This document shows, one piece after another, positions 16,892 to 26,467 of a stretch of 64,000 nt of DNA. The stretch is from Paenibacillus sp. TCA20. Lineage in GTDB: Bacteria > Bacillota > Bacilli > Paenibacillales > Paenibacillaceae. Numbering within the stretch: the first letter of the stretch is position 1; every line of letters starts with the position of its first letter. Position numbers and translations under genes: made by a program. Location of the stretch: NCBI RefSeq assembly GCF_000732325.1, contig NZ_BBIW01000004.1, positions 408,660-472,659 on the forward strand, in the 5' to 3' direction. Below the pieces are notes generated by a model, which worked only from the letters and a program-made list of their open reading frames with translations, was not told the DNA's origin and ran no database searches.

Positions 16892-17707
16892 ATGGCGAGG
16901 GAAGATACACTGCTTCACAAATTCGAGGAGATCCAGATTTGGGAATCGCCGCTTATGAAGAAGGATGAGGACGTGCTTGAAGCTTTTGCATGGGAAGAAG
17001 TGATGTGCAGGCAAGTGGGGCTGGGGCATCGCCCTGTCGCTCATCTCTGGCGTCACGAGAATGCGCTTGTCATCGGTCTCCGAGACCGCAGGCTGAAGAA
17101 GGCGGAGGAAGCCATGCAGCAATTTCGGAATAAGGGGATAAGCACCTGTGTGCGTCCTTCTGGAGGTGCAGCGGTCAGACTGACCAGAGGAGTGGTGAAT
17201 CTAAGTCTCATGCTTCCGAACCCTGGACATGCTATTAACATCCATGATGATTTTAAATCCATGGTTGAATATATTCGGAAGGCGATTCTTCCCTGGGGCG
17301 GTCATGCAGTGGCAGGAGAGATCGAAGGAGCCTATTGCCCGGGAGACTATGATGTCGCGATCAATGGACGGAAGTTTTGCGGAATTGCCCAGCGCCGTTT
17401 GGCCAAGGCCTATCTTGTTACCGGCTTTATCATCGTGGAAGGAAGCGGGGATGAGCTGACAGAAGACATCATCCAGTTCTATGATCAGGCAGCCGGGGAT
17501 GCTGATGAGGGCTATCCTCAAGTGAGGTACGGGAGCATGGGAAGTCTAAATGAGCTGTCGGGTGTACCGTCTGCTGAGGCATACATGCAGTCTTTAATAG
17601 AAACGATCGGTGCTTCAGCAGAGAAGGTGTATACCGGAGCTAGGCCATCTGTTCCTCAATCCGAGGTGGAGCGCACAGTCGCCGTGTTAAAGGAGCGTTA
17701 CGATTAA
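16892..17707 (+). CDS. lipL: Octanoyl-[GcvH]:protein N-octanoyltransferase, LipL-type
   Basis: A 271-residue member of the biotin/lipoate ligase fold. The segment EGAYCPGDYDVAINGRKFCGIAQRR has the LipL arrangement, with the likely catalytic Cys149 in AYCPG. RPSGGAAVRLTRGVVNLSL is the common substrate-binding loop. In Bacillus, LipL moves octanoyl groups from GcvH to the E2 subunits of 2-oxoacid dehydrogenases. LipM and LplJ share the fold, but the CPGDYD motif favours LipL. The start is just after the folE terminator with GGGGGAGAAG as ribosome-binding site. Confidence 0.85.
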   Translation: MAREDTLLHKFEEIQIWESPLMKKDEDVLEAFAWEEVMCRQVGLGHRPVAHLWRHENALVIGLRDRRLKKAEEAMQQFRNKGISTCVRPSGGAAVRLTRGVVNLSLMLPNPGHAINIHDDFKSMVEYIRKAILPWGGHAVAGEIEGAYCPGDYDVAINGRKFCGIAQRRLAKAYLVTGFIIVEGSGDELTEDIIQFYDQAAGDADEGYPQVRYGSMGSLNELSGVPSAEAYMQSLIETIGASAEKVYTGARPSVPQSEVERTVAVLKERYD

Positions 17708-17731
17708 GCTCATCCTATAACAGGTATAGTG

Positions 17732-17760
17732 AAAAAAGACCTCAGAACGAGGTCTTTTAC
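17732..17760. terminator. Bidirectional terminator between lipL and the SOD fusion gene
   Basis: Perfect 10-bp stem AAAAGACCTC/GAGGTCTTTT with a 5-nt loop. Confidence 0.8.
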
Positions 17761-17840
17761 TTTGAGAATAGAGGTGCGATTAGACAGCCTACATTATTCT
17801 AAGAACTATGGAGAGCTGTCTTGGTACGTGCTTACTACTT

Positions 17841-19058
17841 TTAATAAGGAGTCCATTTCAGCTTGCGGGCTTCCTGGAATCGTTCTGCCACAGCAGGCCA
17901 GTTTACGACGTTCCACCAGTCCGTAATGTATTTCTTGCGTTCATTCTGATGCTTCAAGTAATAGGCATGCTCCCACACATCCAGTGGAAGAAGCGGAACA
18001 ATATCATATTGCGATAGATTTTGATGCTTCTCTGCCTGTAATATTTCTAACCGATGTGCTCTTGGGCTCCACACCAACACAGCCCATCCGCCGCCTTCCA
18101 CCTTATTGGCTGCTTCTGTAAAGTGCTTCTTAAATGCTTCATAGCTTCCGAAATCCTTGCGGATCTGTTCACCCAATGAACCGACAGGCTTTCCGCCGCC
18201 ATTCGGGCTCATGGTGTCCCAGAAGATGGTATGGAGATAATGTCCTGCTCCGTTAAAGGCCAGCTCTCGTTCCCAATGCTTCACAAGCTCGAAATTCCCG
18301 GTTTGCCGTGCTTCCTGAAGCTTCTTCTCTGCGGTGTTAAGATCGTCAACATACGTTTTATGATGCTTGTCATGATGAATGCGCATCGTCTTCTCATCAA
18401 TATAGGGCTCCAGCGCATTGTAAGGATAAGGCAGCGGCGGCAGCTTGTGCCCTCCAATCGGAACTGGAGACGCAGGAGGGGAGCTGTCTGCTGCTGCGGT
18501 GTCTGATACAGTGAGAGCAGCGGATAATTCCTGAACCAGTTCCTCGGAAGCTCCCGTTCGCGGTGACGACACTTCCGGATAAGGGAAGGGCTCTTCATTC
18601 CAGATGCTTCTAGGTTTTACTCTTTGGGAGATGGCTGCGGGTTGATCCAGTCCGCGGAGTCTGTTCACATTATGCTCTGATTGGTCCTGGATGTATCGGA
18701 AAACAACCTCAGCAGCAGGGTTGCTTGATAGAGCTGCACTATGCTCAAGGATATGTCCGAGATGGCGATGGAACTCCTTCGATTGGGTAAACGCAGCGGC
18801 GAGCAGCACATCGAGCTGACCAAGCGCATAATCATCCGGCGGCTGTACGCCTGTGCTTACCCGCTGAAGCAGATCATCGGCTGCATCGGCCGATCGTTGG
18901 AATACGCTTCCCCATTCATTGAGAAGCTTCACATAGGCCTCCTCAAGGTCCGGTGCAATCGAAGTAATCATATTTGTGCATCCCATTTCAGTATCCTTCC
19001 AAGACCTTATCTCTTCCAGCGCGCGCAGCGGTAAATAGGGTCCATAACTGAGCTCCAT
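17841..19058 (-). CDS. Fe/Mn superoxide dismutase with long N-terminal domain
   Basis: 405 residues. The C-terminal 200 form a complete Fe/Mn SOD domain, with His ligands in MRIHHDKHHKTY and AGHYLHTIFW, and Asp/His in [16 protein letters not shown]. The N-terminal half (about 1-150) is predicted helical (repeated Leu, Ala, Glu and His) and resembles the extension seen in Bacillus SodF-like proteins. It is joined by a Pro/Ser/Ala linker. No signal peptide is present. The frame opens at a TTG (19076), but the GGGAGGTG site lies inside that stretch and supports the ATG at 19058. A spore or stress role is conceivable but not shown. Confidence 0.87.
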   Translation of the reverse strand: MELSYGPYLPLRALEEIRSWKDTEMGCTNMITSIAPDLEEAYVKLLNEWGSVFQRSADAADDLLQRVSTGVQPPDDYALGQLDVLLAAAFTQSKEFHRHLGHILEHSAALSSNPAAEVVFRYIQDQSEHNVNRLRGLDQPAAISQRVKPRSIWNEEPFPYPEVSSPRTGASEELVQELSAALTVSDTAAADSSPPASPVPIGGHKLPPLPYPYNALEPYIDEKTMRIHHDKHHKTYVDDLNTAEKKLQEARQTGNFELVKHWERELAFNGAGHYLHTIFWDTMSPNGGGKPVGSLGEQIRKDFGSYEAFKKHFTEAANKVEGGGWAVLVWSPRAHRLEILQAEKHQNLSQYDIVPLLPLDVWEHAYYLKHQNERKKYITDWWNVVNWPAVAERFQEARKLKWTPY

Positions 19059-19205
19059 AAGCTCGGCACCTCCCAAGAATCATTCTTATTTAAACCTAAT
19101 GTTATGCATAGCAGCAGACGGCGTAATGATCTAACGTATACTTATTCTCATTAGAGCTTGGACTATGATGACTTGTCAAAATAAGAGAGAGTTTGAAAAA
19201 GGATA

Positions 19206-19232
19206 TGAGAAAGGCACCTGTTTAAAGGTGCC
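19206..19232 (-). terminator. Terminator-like hairpin after the hydrolase gene
   Basis: Perfect 8-bp stem AGGCACCT/AGGTGCCT with a 5-nt loop, just beyond the stop of the minus-strand hydrolase. The T tract is short. Confidence 0.55.
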
Positions 19233-19242
19233 TCAGCTTAAT

Positions 19243-20238
19243 CTATTTATGAGCGAGACTTATACCGCCAAGGAATGAAGACACCTTGTTCAAGTACTCT
19301 CTTGGATGCTCTCTGTATATGAGCTCATGACGTGCTTCCTCTACGATCCACACATCAGAGTTCGGATTGGTCTGGTTACTCGCAAAGAGCTCTGCCATTG
19401 GATAAGGCGCCTTCTCATCCTGGGTTCCATGGATGAAGAAGATAGGGATGTCATAAGCCTTTGATCTTACCTCCTGATAAGGAATGGAATTTAGACTGGT
19501 ACCATTCAGGATCGGGAACAGCATGGTTAGAATTTGCAGGGTAGGCTGCTTCGGCAAGTCAATCTGATTCTGTATATTATGATACAGCGTATCCGGCTCC
19601 AGCAGGAAGGTGCTGTCGAGAATCATAGCATCAATGTCCTCGGTTTGAAGGGCAGCCTGGAGAGCAGTTCCTGCACCCATCGAGAAGCCCCATACGACAA
19701 CTTCTTGAGCTCCCTTTTGCTTAGCGAGCTGTACTGCGCCAAGAAGCTGTTTCGATTCTGCCTTTCCGCCTGTAGCAACGACTCTTGTGTTCTGGGAGGC
19801 GAAGCCGTAATCGAACATAATGACATTAAAATTCTGCTGATGAGCGTAATGGGCCAAATCATACATAGGAATCCAGGATTCCTCCCGGTTGGCACCATAG
19901 CCATGACTGAACACAATCGTTTTGCTGCTGTTCTCCTCGGCAGGGATGTACCAGCCGCTGACGTTCCGGCTTCCGTCTGTAGCAGGGAAAGTCACCTCTT
20001 CATACTCCATGCCCTTGGACAGCAGCGGATTGGAATATACCGGAGCTACTGCCGGATAGGACAGTACCCATGCGATATAAGCATGAAGAGCAATAAAGCA
20101 AAATACAAGGAAAAATATAATCGATAAAATAAGGGCAACCACAATATGCTTAAAACGGATGAGCCGAGTGGAAAGTGCGGGAGGAGCACTCGATACGTTT
20201 TGATTAAGTGATCTATTCTCGGAGATAGGAAACATCAT
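19243..20238 (-). CDS. Membrane-anchored alpha/beta hydrolase
   Basis: 331 residues. One N-terminal membrane helix (about 32-55) is followed by an alpha/beta hydrolase domain. The oxyanion loop is SHGYGANRE, the nucleophile Ser lies in WGFSMGAGTAL, the acid is probably Asp in HGTQDEKAPY, and the catalytic His is in EARHELIYREHP. It resembles YqkD-type hydrolases of the DUF1749/S9-like group. The substrate is unknown, and the active domain probably faces outwards. Two adjacent ATG codons follow AGGAGGAG; the second has better spacing. Confidence 0.85.
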   Translation of the reverse strand: MMFPISENRSLNQNVSSAPPALSTRLIRFKHIVVALILSIIFFLVFCFIALHAYIAWVLSYPAVAPVYSNPLLSKGMEYEEVTFPATDGSRNVSGWYIPAEENSSKTIVFSHGYGANREESWIPMYDLAHYAHQQNFNVIMFDYGFASQNTRVVATGGKAESKQLLGAVQLAKQKGAQEVVVWGFSMGAGTALQAALQTEDIDAMILDSTFLLEPDTLYHNIQNQIDLPKQPTLQILTMLFPILNGTSLNSIPYQEVRSKAYDIPIFFIHGTQDEKAPYPMAELFASNQTNPNSDVWIVEEARHELIYREHPREYLNKVSSFLGGISLAHK

Positions 20239-20258
20239 ACTCCTCCTTCCAATAGAAT

Positions 20259-20287
20259 GTTATATAGGACTAATTTACTAAAACCAA
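20259..20287 (-). promoter_or_regulatory. Candidate promoter of the hydrolase gene
   Basis: Minus strand: TTGGTT, a 17-nt spacer, TATAAC. The -35 overlaps an ACCAAC...GTTGGT inverted repeat (20283-20313) that could be an operator. Confidence 0.45.
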
Positions 20288-20486
20288 CTTGTAATCAAAG
20301 ATGAGGTTGGTATAACTTTATTCTTTATCCTATGATGCGTCCTGTCTAAAGTCAATCGATTGGGACTAATTGTTACACACTTGTAATGTAAGTGAAATTA
20401 ATGGTGAAAAATGTTTGTCAAGTGAAGGAAGACTTATTCCGAAATGTTTCCATTATGATCGATGGATGAGAGAAAATGAGCTGTGT

Positions 20487-20507
20487 AATTGAGATTAATT
20501 CTCAATT
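20487..20507. promoter_or_regulatory. Candidate operator upstream of the IclR gene
   Basis: Perfect inverted repeat AATTGAGA-TTAAT-TCTCAATT ending 5 nt before the -35 of the IclR promoter. The position suits autoregulation; binding is inferred. Confidence 0.5.
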
Positions 20508-20512
20508 AAATC

Positions 20513-20541
20513 TTTACTTTGATCCTCGATTCTCTTATAAT
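20513..20541 (+). promoter_or_regulatory. Candidate sigma-A promoter of the IclR gene
   Basis: TTTACT, a 17-nt spacer, then perfect TATAAT, ending 46 nt before the chosen start codon. Confidence 0.65.
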
Positions 20542-20587
20542 TTATGTAACCAGGTTTCACGTGATGAAACAGAGAGGGGATTATGCC

Positions 20588-21337
20588 ATGGAAGAGCAAG
20601 ATCGCAAATTAACGGTTCGAGCGGTCGAGAGGGCATTGGATATTTTGTTATGCTTTACGGAGCAATCAGATCTGGGTCTTACAGAAATTTCTGGCAAGAT
20701 CGGTTTACATAAAAGTACTGTGCATCGTTTGCTGACAACACTGGAGGACAGGGGATTTGTTGTACGCAATCCTTCAACAGAGAAGTATCGGCTTGGCATT
20801 CGCATATGGGAGCTTGCGGCACATATGTCACAGAGTGATGATCCGGCCATTCTGCTGCTGCCTGCGATGGAGCGTCTTCGAGATCGCTTGGGAGAGACAG
20901 TCAGTTTGTATTTGAAGGACGGCAATGAGCGGATACGCGTTCAGGCTGTGCAGAGTAATCAAGCAATTCGAAGGGTAGCGCCTGTTGGTGTGAGGCTGCC
21001 TCTGTCTGTTGGCGCATCGAGTAAAGTGTTGGTTGCGTTTGCAGCAAGAGAAGAGCAGGAGCAGCTGATACGCAATTTTGATATCCCCTTGTCTGTTGAT
21101 CAAGATACTTATATGAGTCAGCTGCAAGAGATTAGAGAATTGGGATATGCAACGAGCTATGAAGAGAGAGAGCCTGGAGCAGCAGCCGTATCAGCGCCGA
21201 TCTTTGATCGCAAGGGCAAAGTAGCGGCAGCCTTGTCATTATCGGGACCGGTCAGCAGGCTGTCAGAAGAGACGCTTCGGGAATATGCACCTATTGTTAT
21301 GGAGACAGCGGCGCAAATGGGTTTCATGCTGAGGTAA
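20588..21337 (+). CDS. IclR-family transcriptional regulator
   Basis: 249 residues. The N-terminal winged helix-turn-helix (about 8-70) reads LTEISGKIGLHKSTVHRLLTTLEDRGFV. The C-terminal IclR effector domain has PVGVRLPLSVGASSKVLVAF and the closing AAVSAPIFDRKGKVAAALSLSGP. The open frame extends upstream to TTG 20519, but that codon overlaps the promoter spacer. The ATG at 20588 after GAGAGGGGATT gives the usual N-terminus. The regulated genes are unknown; the divergent hydrolase and downstream thiC (which has its own TPP riboswitch) are the neighbours. Confidence 0.92.
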   Translation: MEEQDRKLTVRAVERALDILLCFTEQSDLGLTEISGKIGLHKSTVHRLLTTLEDRGFVVRNPSTEKYRLGIRIWELAAHMSQSDDPAILLLPAMERLRDRLGETVSLYLKDGNERIRVQAVQSNQAIRRVAPVGVRLPLSVGASSKVLVAFAAREEQEQLIRNFDIPLSVDQDTYMSQLQEIRELGYATSYEEREPGAAAVSAPIFDRKGKVAAALSLSGPVSRLSEETLREYAPIVMETAAQMGFMLR

Positions 21338-21456
21338 TGCTATCGGATTGGATGGAAAATAAAGGTTGAAAATATGCTGTGAATGAGATAATCTTGTATG
21401 GACCTTAATTCAGACAAAGGATGAGGTTAAACCATTTATTTAAACAACAATAACAA

Positions 21457-21551
21457 TTTACTAGGGGAGCCCGAAATGCCGGGCTGAGATGGCACTGCAA
21501 GGTGCCGGACTCTTTGCACCTGATCTGGATCATACCAGCGTAGGGAAGTAA
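21457..21551 (+). promoter_or_regulatory. TPP riboswitch aptamer (THI element)
   Basis: Conserved segments of the thiamine pyrophosphate aptamer are all present in order: ACTAGGGGAGCC, GGGCTGAGATGGC, then CACCTGATCTGGATCATACC and AGCGTAGGGAAGT. It lies about 240 nt before thiC. The following stretch carries ATAAGATC (21569-21576) complementary to GATCTTAT (21639-21646), and a GAAGCT...AGCTTC hairpin, likely parts of the switching platform. Confidence 0.95.
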
Positions 21552-21653
21552 TTGGCGATAAAATGTGGATAAGATCCGTGTATGAGGTGAAGCTTCTGCT
21601 AGTAGTCTATGCAGCTTCATTAGCCGGTACATCGGTAAGATCTTATTTGGATT

Positions 21654-21690
21654 AGAGCTGATTCCCCCTGTGGGAATCGGCTCTTTTTTG
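21654..21690 (+). terminator. Riboswitch-controlled terminator before thiC
   Basis: Stem AGAGCTGATTCCC/GGGAATCGGCTCT followed by TTTTTT. It should form when TPP is bound. Confidence 0.85.
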
Positions 21691-21710
21691 TTGCCGCAGC
21701 TTCTGCATAA

Positions 21711-23603
<1,893 letters not shown>

Positions 23604-23720
23604 ACGAACAATCTCCCAATGCATGAGGGAAATAATGTGAGATCCCGTTTCGTAGATTGCAGATTCTCCAATTGGTTAATATAAATGTGAGAGCCAGAAG
23701 CCAAGGAGGGAATCGCATTT

Positions 23721-24200
23721 ATGAATACTTCAGCAGTGAATCAAGAAGCAATTGAGACGGTAAGAGATTTGATCAAGGATATAGATACAGCGATGTTGAC
23801 AACCGTAACACCAGAAGGACTCGTCTCTCGTCCGATGAAGACACAGGAGGTTGAATTTGACGGAGATCTCTGGTTTTTAACTAAAAAGGACACCAATAAG
23901 TATCGTGAATTGATGCAAAATCCGCTGGTCAATGTAGCCTATGTCGGTAAATCCTATGTTTCCATACGGGGTGAAGCGGAGCTGATTCAGGATCCGGCGA
24001 AAGTGAAGGAGTTCTGGAACAAAGCCTATGAGATGCTGCTTGATGTTTCTTATGACGACCCTTCGCTGGTGCTCATCAAGATTCAGGCAGACACCGCCGA
24101 GTATTGGGAAACAGGCAGTAAAACAAAGCTGGTCAAGAATCTGATCAACAAAATGACAGGCAAGAATGAGATGGATTTGAACAAGACCGTAGATCTGTGA
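23721..24200 (+). CDS. Pyridoxamine 5'-phosphate oxidase-like (general stress protein 26 type) protein
   Basis: A 159-residue split-barrel flavin-binding protein. It has MLTTVTPEGLVSRPMKTQEVEFDGDLWFLT and VNVAYVGKSYVSIRGEAELI, as in the YdaG/general stress 26 family, which binds FMN or F420-like cofactors. The start ATG follows AAGGAGGG. It is about 60 residues shorter than true PdxH, and its activity is unknown. It is a single gene with its own terminator. Confidence 0.88.
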   Translation: MNTSAVNQEAIETVRDLIKDIDTAMLTTVTPEGLVSRPMKTQEVEFDGDLWFLTKKDTNKYRELMQNPLVNVAYVGKSYVSIRGEAELIQDPAKVKEFWNKAYEMLLDVSYDDPSLVLIKIQADTAEYWETGSKTKLVKNLINKMTGKNEMDLNKTVDL

Positions 24201-24226
24201 CGGAGCTTGTACAGGATTGCACATAA

Positions 24227-24258
24227 GGGGGCCCGCATATGGGCCTCCACGTTTTTTT
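24227..24258 (+). terminator. Terminator after the stress-type flavoprotein gene
   Basis: Stem GGGGGCCC/GGGCCTCC followed after ACG by a T7 tract. Confidence 0.7.
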
Positions 24259-24284
24259 GTGCGATGAATTATTAATCCTGTGAA

Positions 24285-25322
24285 TCAACTCCAGATGTGA
24301 GGGTGGGCAGCGATCATATCATCAGCTGTCTTCGAAAGTGCAGGCAAGTAGTTTCGAATTTGCTCTGCCCTGTTCAGATAGGACTCCGATGTACCAATGC
24401 CAAGATCATCGATCAGCGCCTGGAAGGCTGGCGCAAGTGGCTGCTTAGTATCCGGTGCTGCGTCTGTGTCTAAAATTTTGTGACATCGGGCAAAGGTAGC
24501 TGCTATCCAAAACACAGCCTCAAGGTGATTCCCGGATTCGATGAGCTCGCGGCTTCCCTCGATCACAATGGGGCGTGCGCTTACTGTAATATCGGAGCTG
24601 AAAAAGAAAGGGGTAGACGCTACATCCGCAGCTGTATCAAAGGTCACTTCAAGCTGTTCAAGATGCTGACGAACTTGTTCTGCGGTCATCTGTTCACAGC
24701 CGAGCAGCTGCAATAGTTCAGTGTATACCGGGAGCTCATTATACTGGGTGAGTACCTCTCGCACACGGAGATACCGTAAACGAACCGTCGGATTTTGCAG
24801 TGCAGCGGTGAGCAGGACATGTGTTGTAATGGCAGCGGGGAAGAGAAGTGCGGTGATTCGATCATAGAGAGGCTGCGTCATATCTATGGAATGGAGCCCT
24901 GCCTTTATTTTATAAAGGACATCTTCACATCGCTTCTCGACCCATGATTTTTGAGCAAAGTGCTGAGATACCTGCTGGTATATCGGATACAGACGTGAAT
25001 AAGGATCGGCGATGATCGTGTTCGTGCGAAAGCTTCCGGCCAAATGGTAGTTTGTAAGCACCTTTTCTACTGAATCGAAGAGATCCCACGGTAGATAGGT
25101 TACTTCCAGCAAGACATTTTGATATCGGAATTTCCCAAGCTTAATAGAGGGTACTTCATGAACAACAATGACGATATCCATATCCGAGGAAGGAGACAGG
25201 GTAGCGTCGTCAGGCAGGGTAACAGTAGAGCCGCTAAAATATGCGCCGAGATAACCGGGGGATTGGCTTCCGTGGCTCATTACCCAATTCACTGCTGCTT
25301 GTCTGGCAGAACCGATATTCAT
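24285..25322 (-). CDS. Nucleotidyltransferase-fold protein of unknown function
   Basis: 345 residues. Residues about 25-60 contain the nucleotidyltransferase signature GS...SDMDIVIV (FSGSTVTLPDD, then SSDMDIVIVV), giving the two metal-binding Asp residues. A helical C-terminal region of about 200 residues follows, as in aminoglycoside or other small-molecule nucleotidyltransferases. The acceptor is unknown. The start ATG follows AAAGGAGTGTG. It converges on the preceding gene and is divergent from the Mn catalase gene. Drug modification is possible but not supported beyond the fold. Confidence 0.7.
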   Translation of the reverse strand: MNIGSARQAAVNWVMSHGSQSPGYLGAYFSGSTVTLPDDATLSPSSDMDIVIVVHEVPSIKLGKFRYQNVLLEVTYLPWDLFDSVEKVLTNYHLAGSFRTNTIIADPYSRLYPIYQQVSQHFAQKSWVEKRCEDVLYKIKAGLHSIDMTQPLYDRITALLFPAAITTHVLLTAALQNPTVRLRYLRVREVLTQYNELPVYTELLQLLGCEQMTAEQVRQHLEQLEVTFDTAADVASTPFFFSSDITVSARPIVIEGSRELIESGNHLEAVFWIAATFARCHKILDTDAAPDTKQPLAPAFQALIDDLGIGTSESYLNRAEQIRNYLPALSKTADDMIAAHPHIWS

Positions 25323-25435
25323 CCCTCACACTCCTTTCAGGTGTTTTGCGAGAACTTCCTCATTTTGTATAAAACAGGTGCTCTGGACACAAAATAGGAT
25401 GTCTTCCAAATTCGCCAGTAAAGTAGGTGTTTCCT

Positions 25436-26290
25436 GTGTATTTCTACAAAGAGGATCTTATCAATATTATCGTTCCGGACAAGCCTGATCCCGCTGCGGC
25501 TAAGGTGCTGCAAGAAGCATTAGGCGGACGGTTCGGCGAAATGCGTACGATGATGCAGTATTTTTTTCAGAGCAGTAATTTCCGTGGGAATAAGACCCAG
25601 TATCGTGATTTGATGCGAGGTGTATTTCTGGAGGAGATCAGCCATGTGGAGCTGGTGCAGACGACCATTAATCAGCTGCTGAACGGATCGGGCGAAGAGA
25701 CGCCGGGTAACGCAGGTGTGGATGGGGCTCCGTTGGATGAGGCTGTTCGTCATGCGAATCCGCATCACTACATCGTTGGTGCTCAAGGGTCTTTGCCCGT
25801 AGATGCAGCTGGGAATCCGTGGATGGGCAACTATGTGTACAACCATGGTAATCTTGTAGCTGACCTGATGGATAATCTGGTGCTTGAATCAACAGGGGTC
25901 CTGCAGAAATCCCGTATTTATGAAATGAGCTCCAATAAGACATTCAGAGAAACTTTAGCCTTTCTTATCGTGCGGGACAATGCCCATCAGAATGCGTTCG
26001 CCAAAGCACTTGAGACGCTCGGTGTAGAGTGGGGCAAGCTGTTCCCGGTACCTAATTATGATATCAACAAGTATCCGGAGTGCAGAAAATATGTGGACAT
26101 GGGCTTTCATAATGCACAGTTTAATTTCAGGCTGGATGATACTCGGATCGGGGAGATTTATAGCGGGAAATCCCCAAGCCGTAATGGCGGTGAGCTCGAA
26201 GTAACGCCTCCTCCAATTGGTCATCCGGTACCCATGCTGCCAGACATGCCGAATGAGCATGCCCCGGGTTTGAATGATCTAAACACATAA
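25436..26290 (+). CDS. Manganese catalase family protein
   Basis: About 284 residues of the di-manganese catalase family. It shows QEALGGRFGEMRTMMQYFFQS (metal-ligand Glu), FLEEISHVELVQTTI (Glu and His), and the later RDNAHQNAFAKAL. It decomposes hydrogen peroxide; relatives include YjqC and the spore-coat protein CotJC. The frame opens at GTG 25427. The GTG at 25436 is preferred because it gives MYFYKEDLI, the family N-terminus, and sits 6 nt after TAGGTG; the start is not certain. A strong terminator follows. Confidence 0.9.
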   Translation: MYFYKEDLINIIVPDKPDPAAAKVLQEALGGRFGEMRTMMQYFFQSSNFRGNKTQYRDLMRGVFLEEISHVELVQTTINQLLNGSGEETPGNAGVDGAPLDEAVRHANPHHYIVGAQGSLPVDAAGNPWMGNYVYNHGNLVADLMDNLVLESTGVLQKSRIYEMSSNKTFRETLAFLIVRDNAHQNAFAKALETLGVEWGKLFPVPNYDINKYPECRKYVDMGFHNAQFNFRLDDTRIGEIYSGKSPSRNGGELEVTPPPIGHPVPMLPDMPNEHAPGLNDLNT

Positions 26291-26340
26291 CAGCGTGATT
26301 TTCATTTTTTGTATGGTGAAAATACGGCTAGAATCAACAT

Positions 26341-26390
26341 AAAAAACTCCAGTTCCTCCTTGCCTGAAAGCGAGGGGAACTGGAGTTTTT
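26341..26390 (+). terminator. Strong terminator after the Mn catalase gene
   Basis: Stem AAAAACTCCAGTTCC/GGAACTGGAGTTTTT with an inner CCTT...GAGG part. Symmetric A/T tracts suggest it also serves the minus-strand peptidase gene. Confidence 0.88.
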
Positions 26391-26467
26391 CTAATGGGAA
26401 CAAAATCTGCTAGAGAATGAACATGATTCGCGCCGACTTGGTCGCATATCTAGTATACGCATTATAG

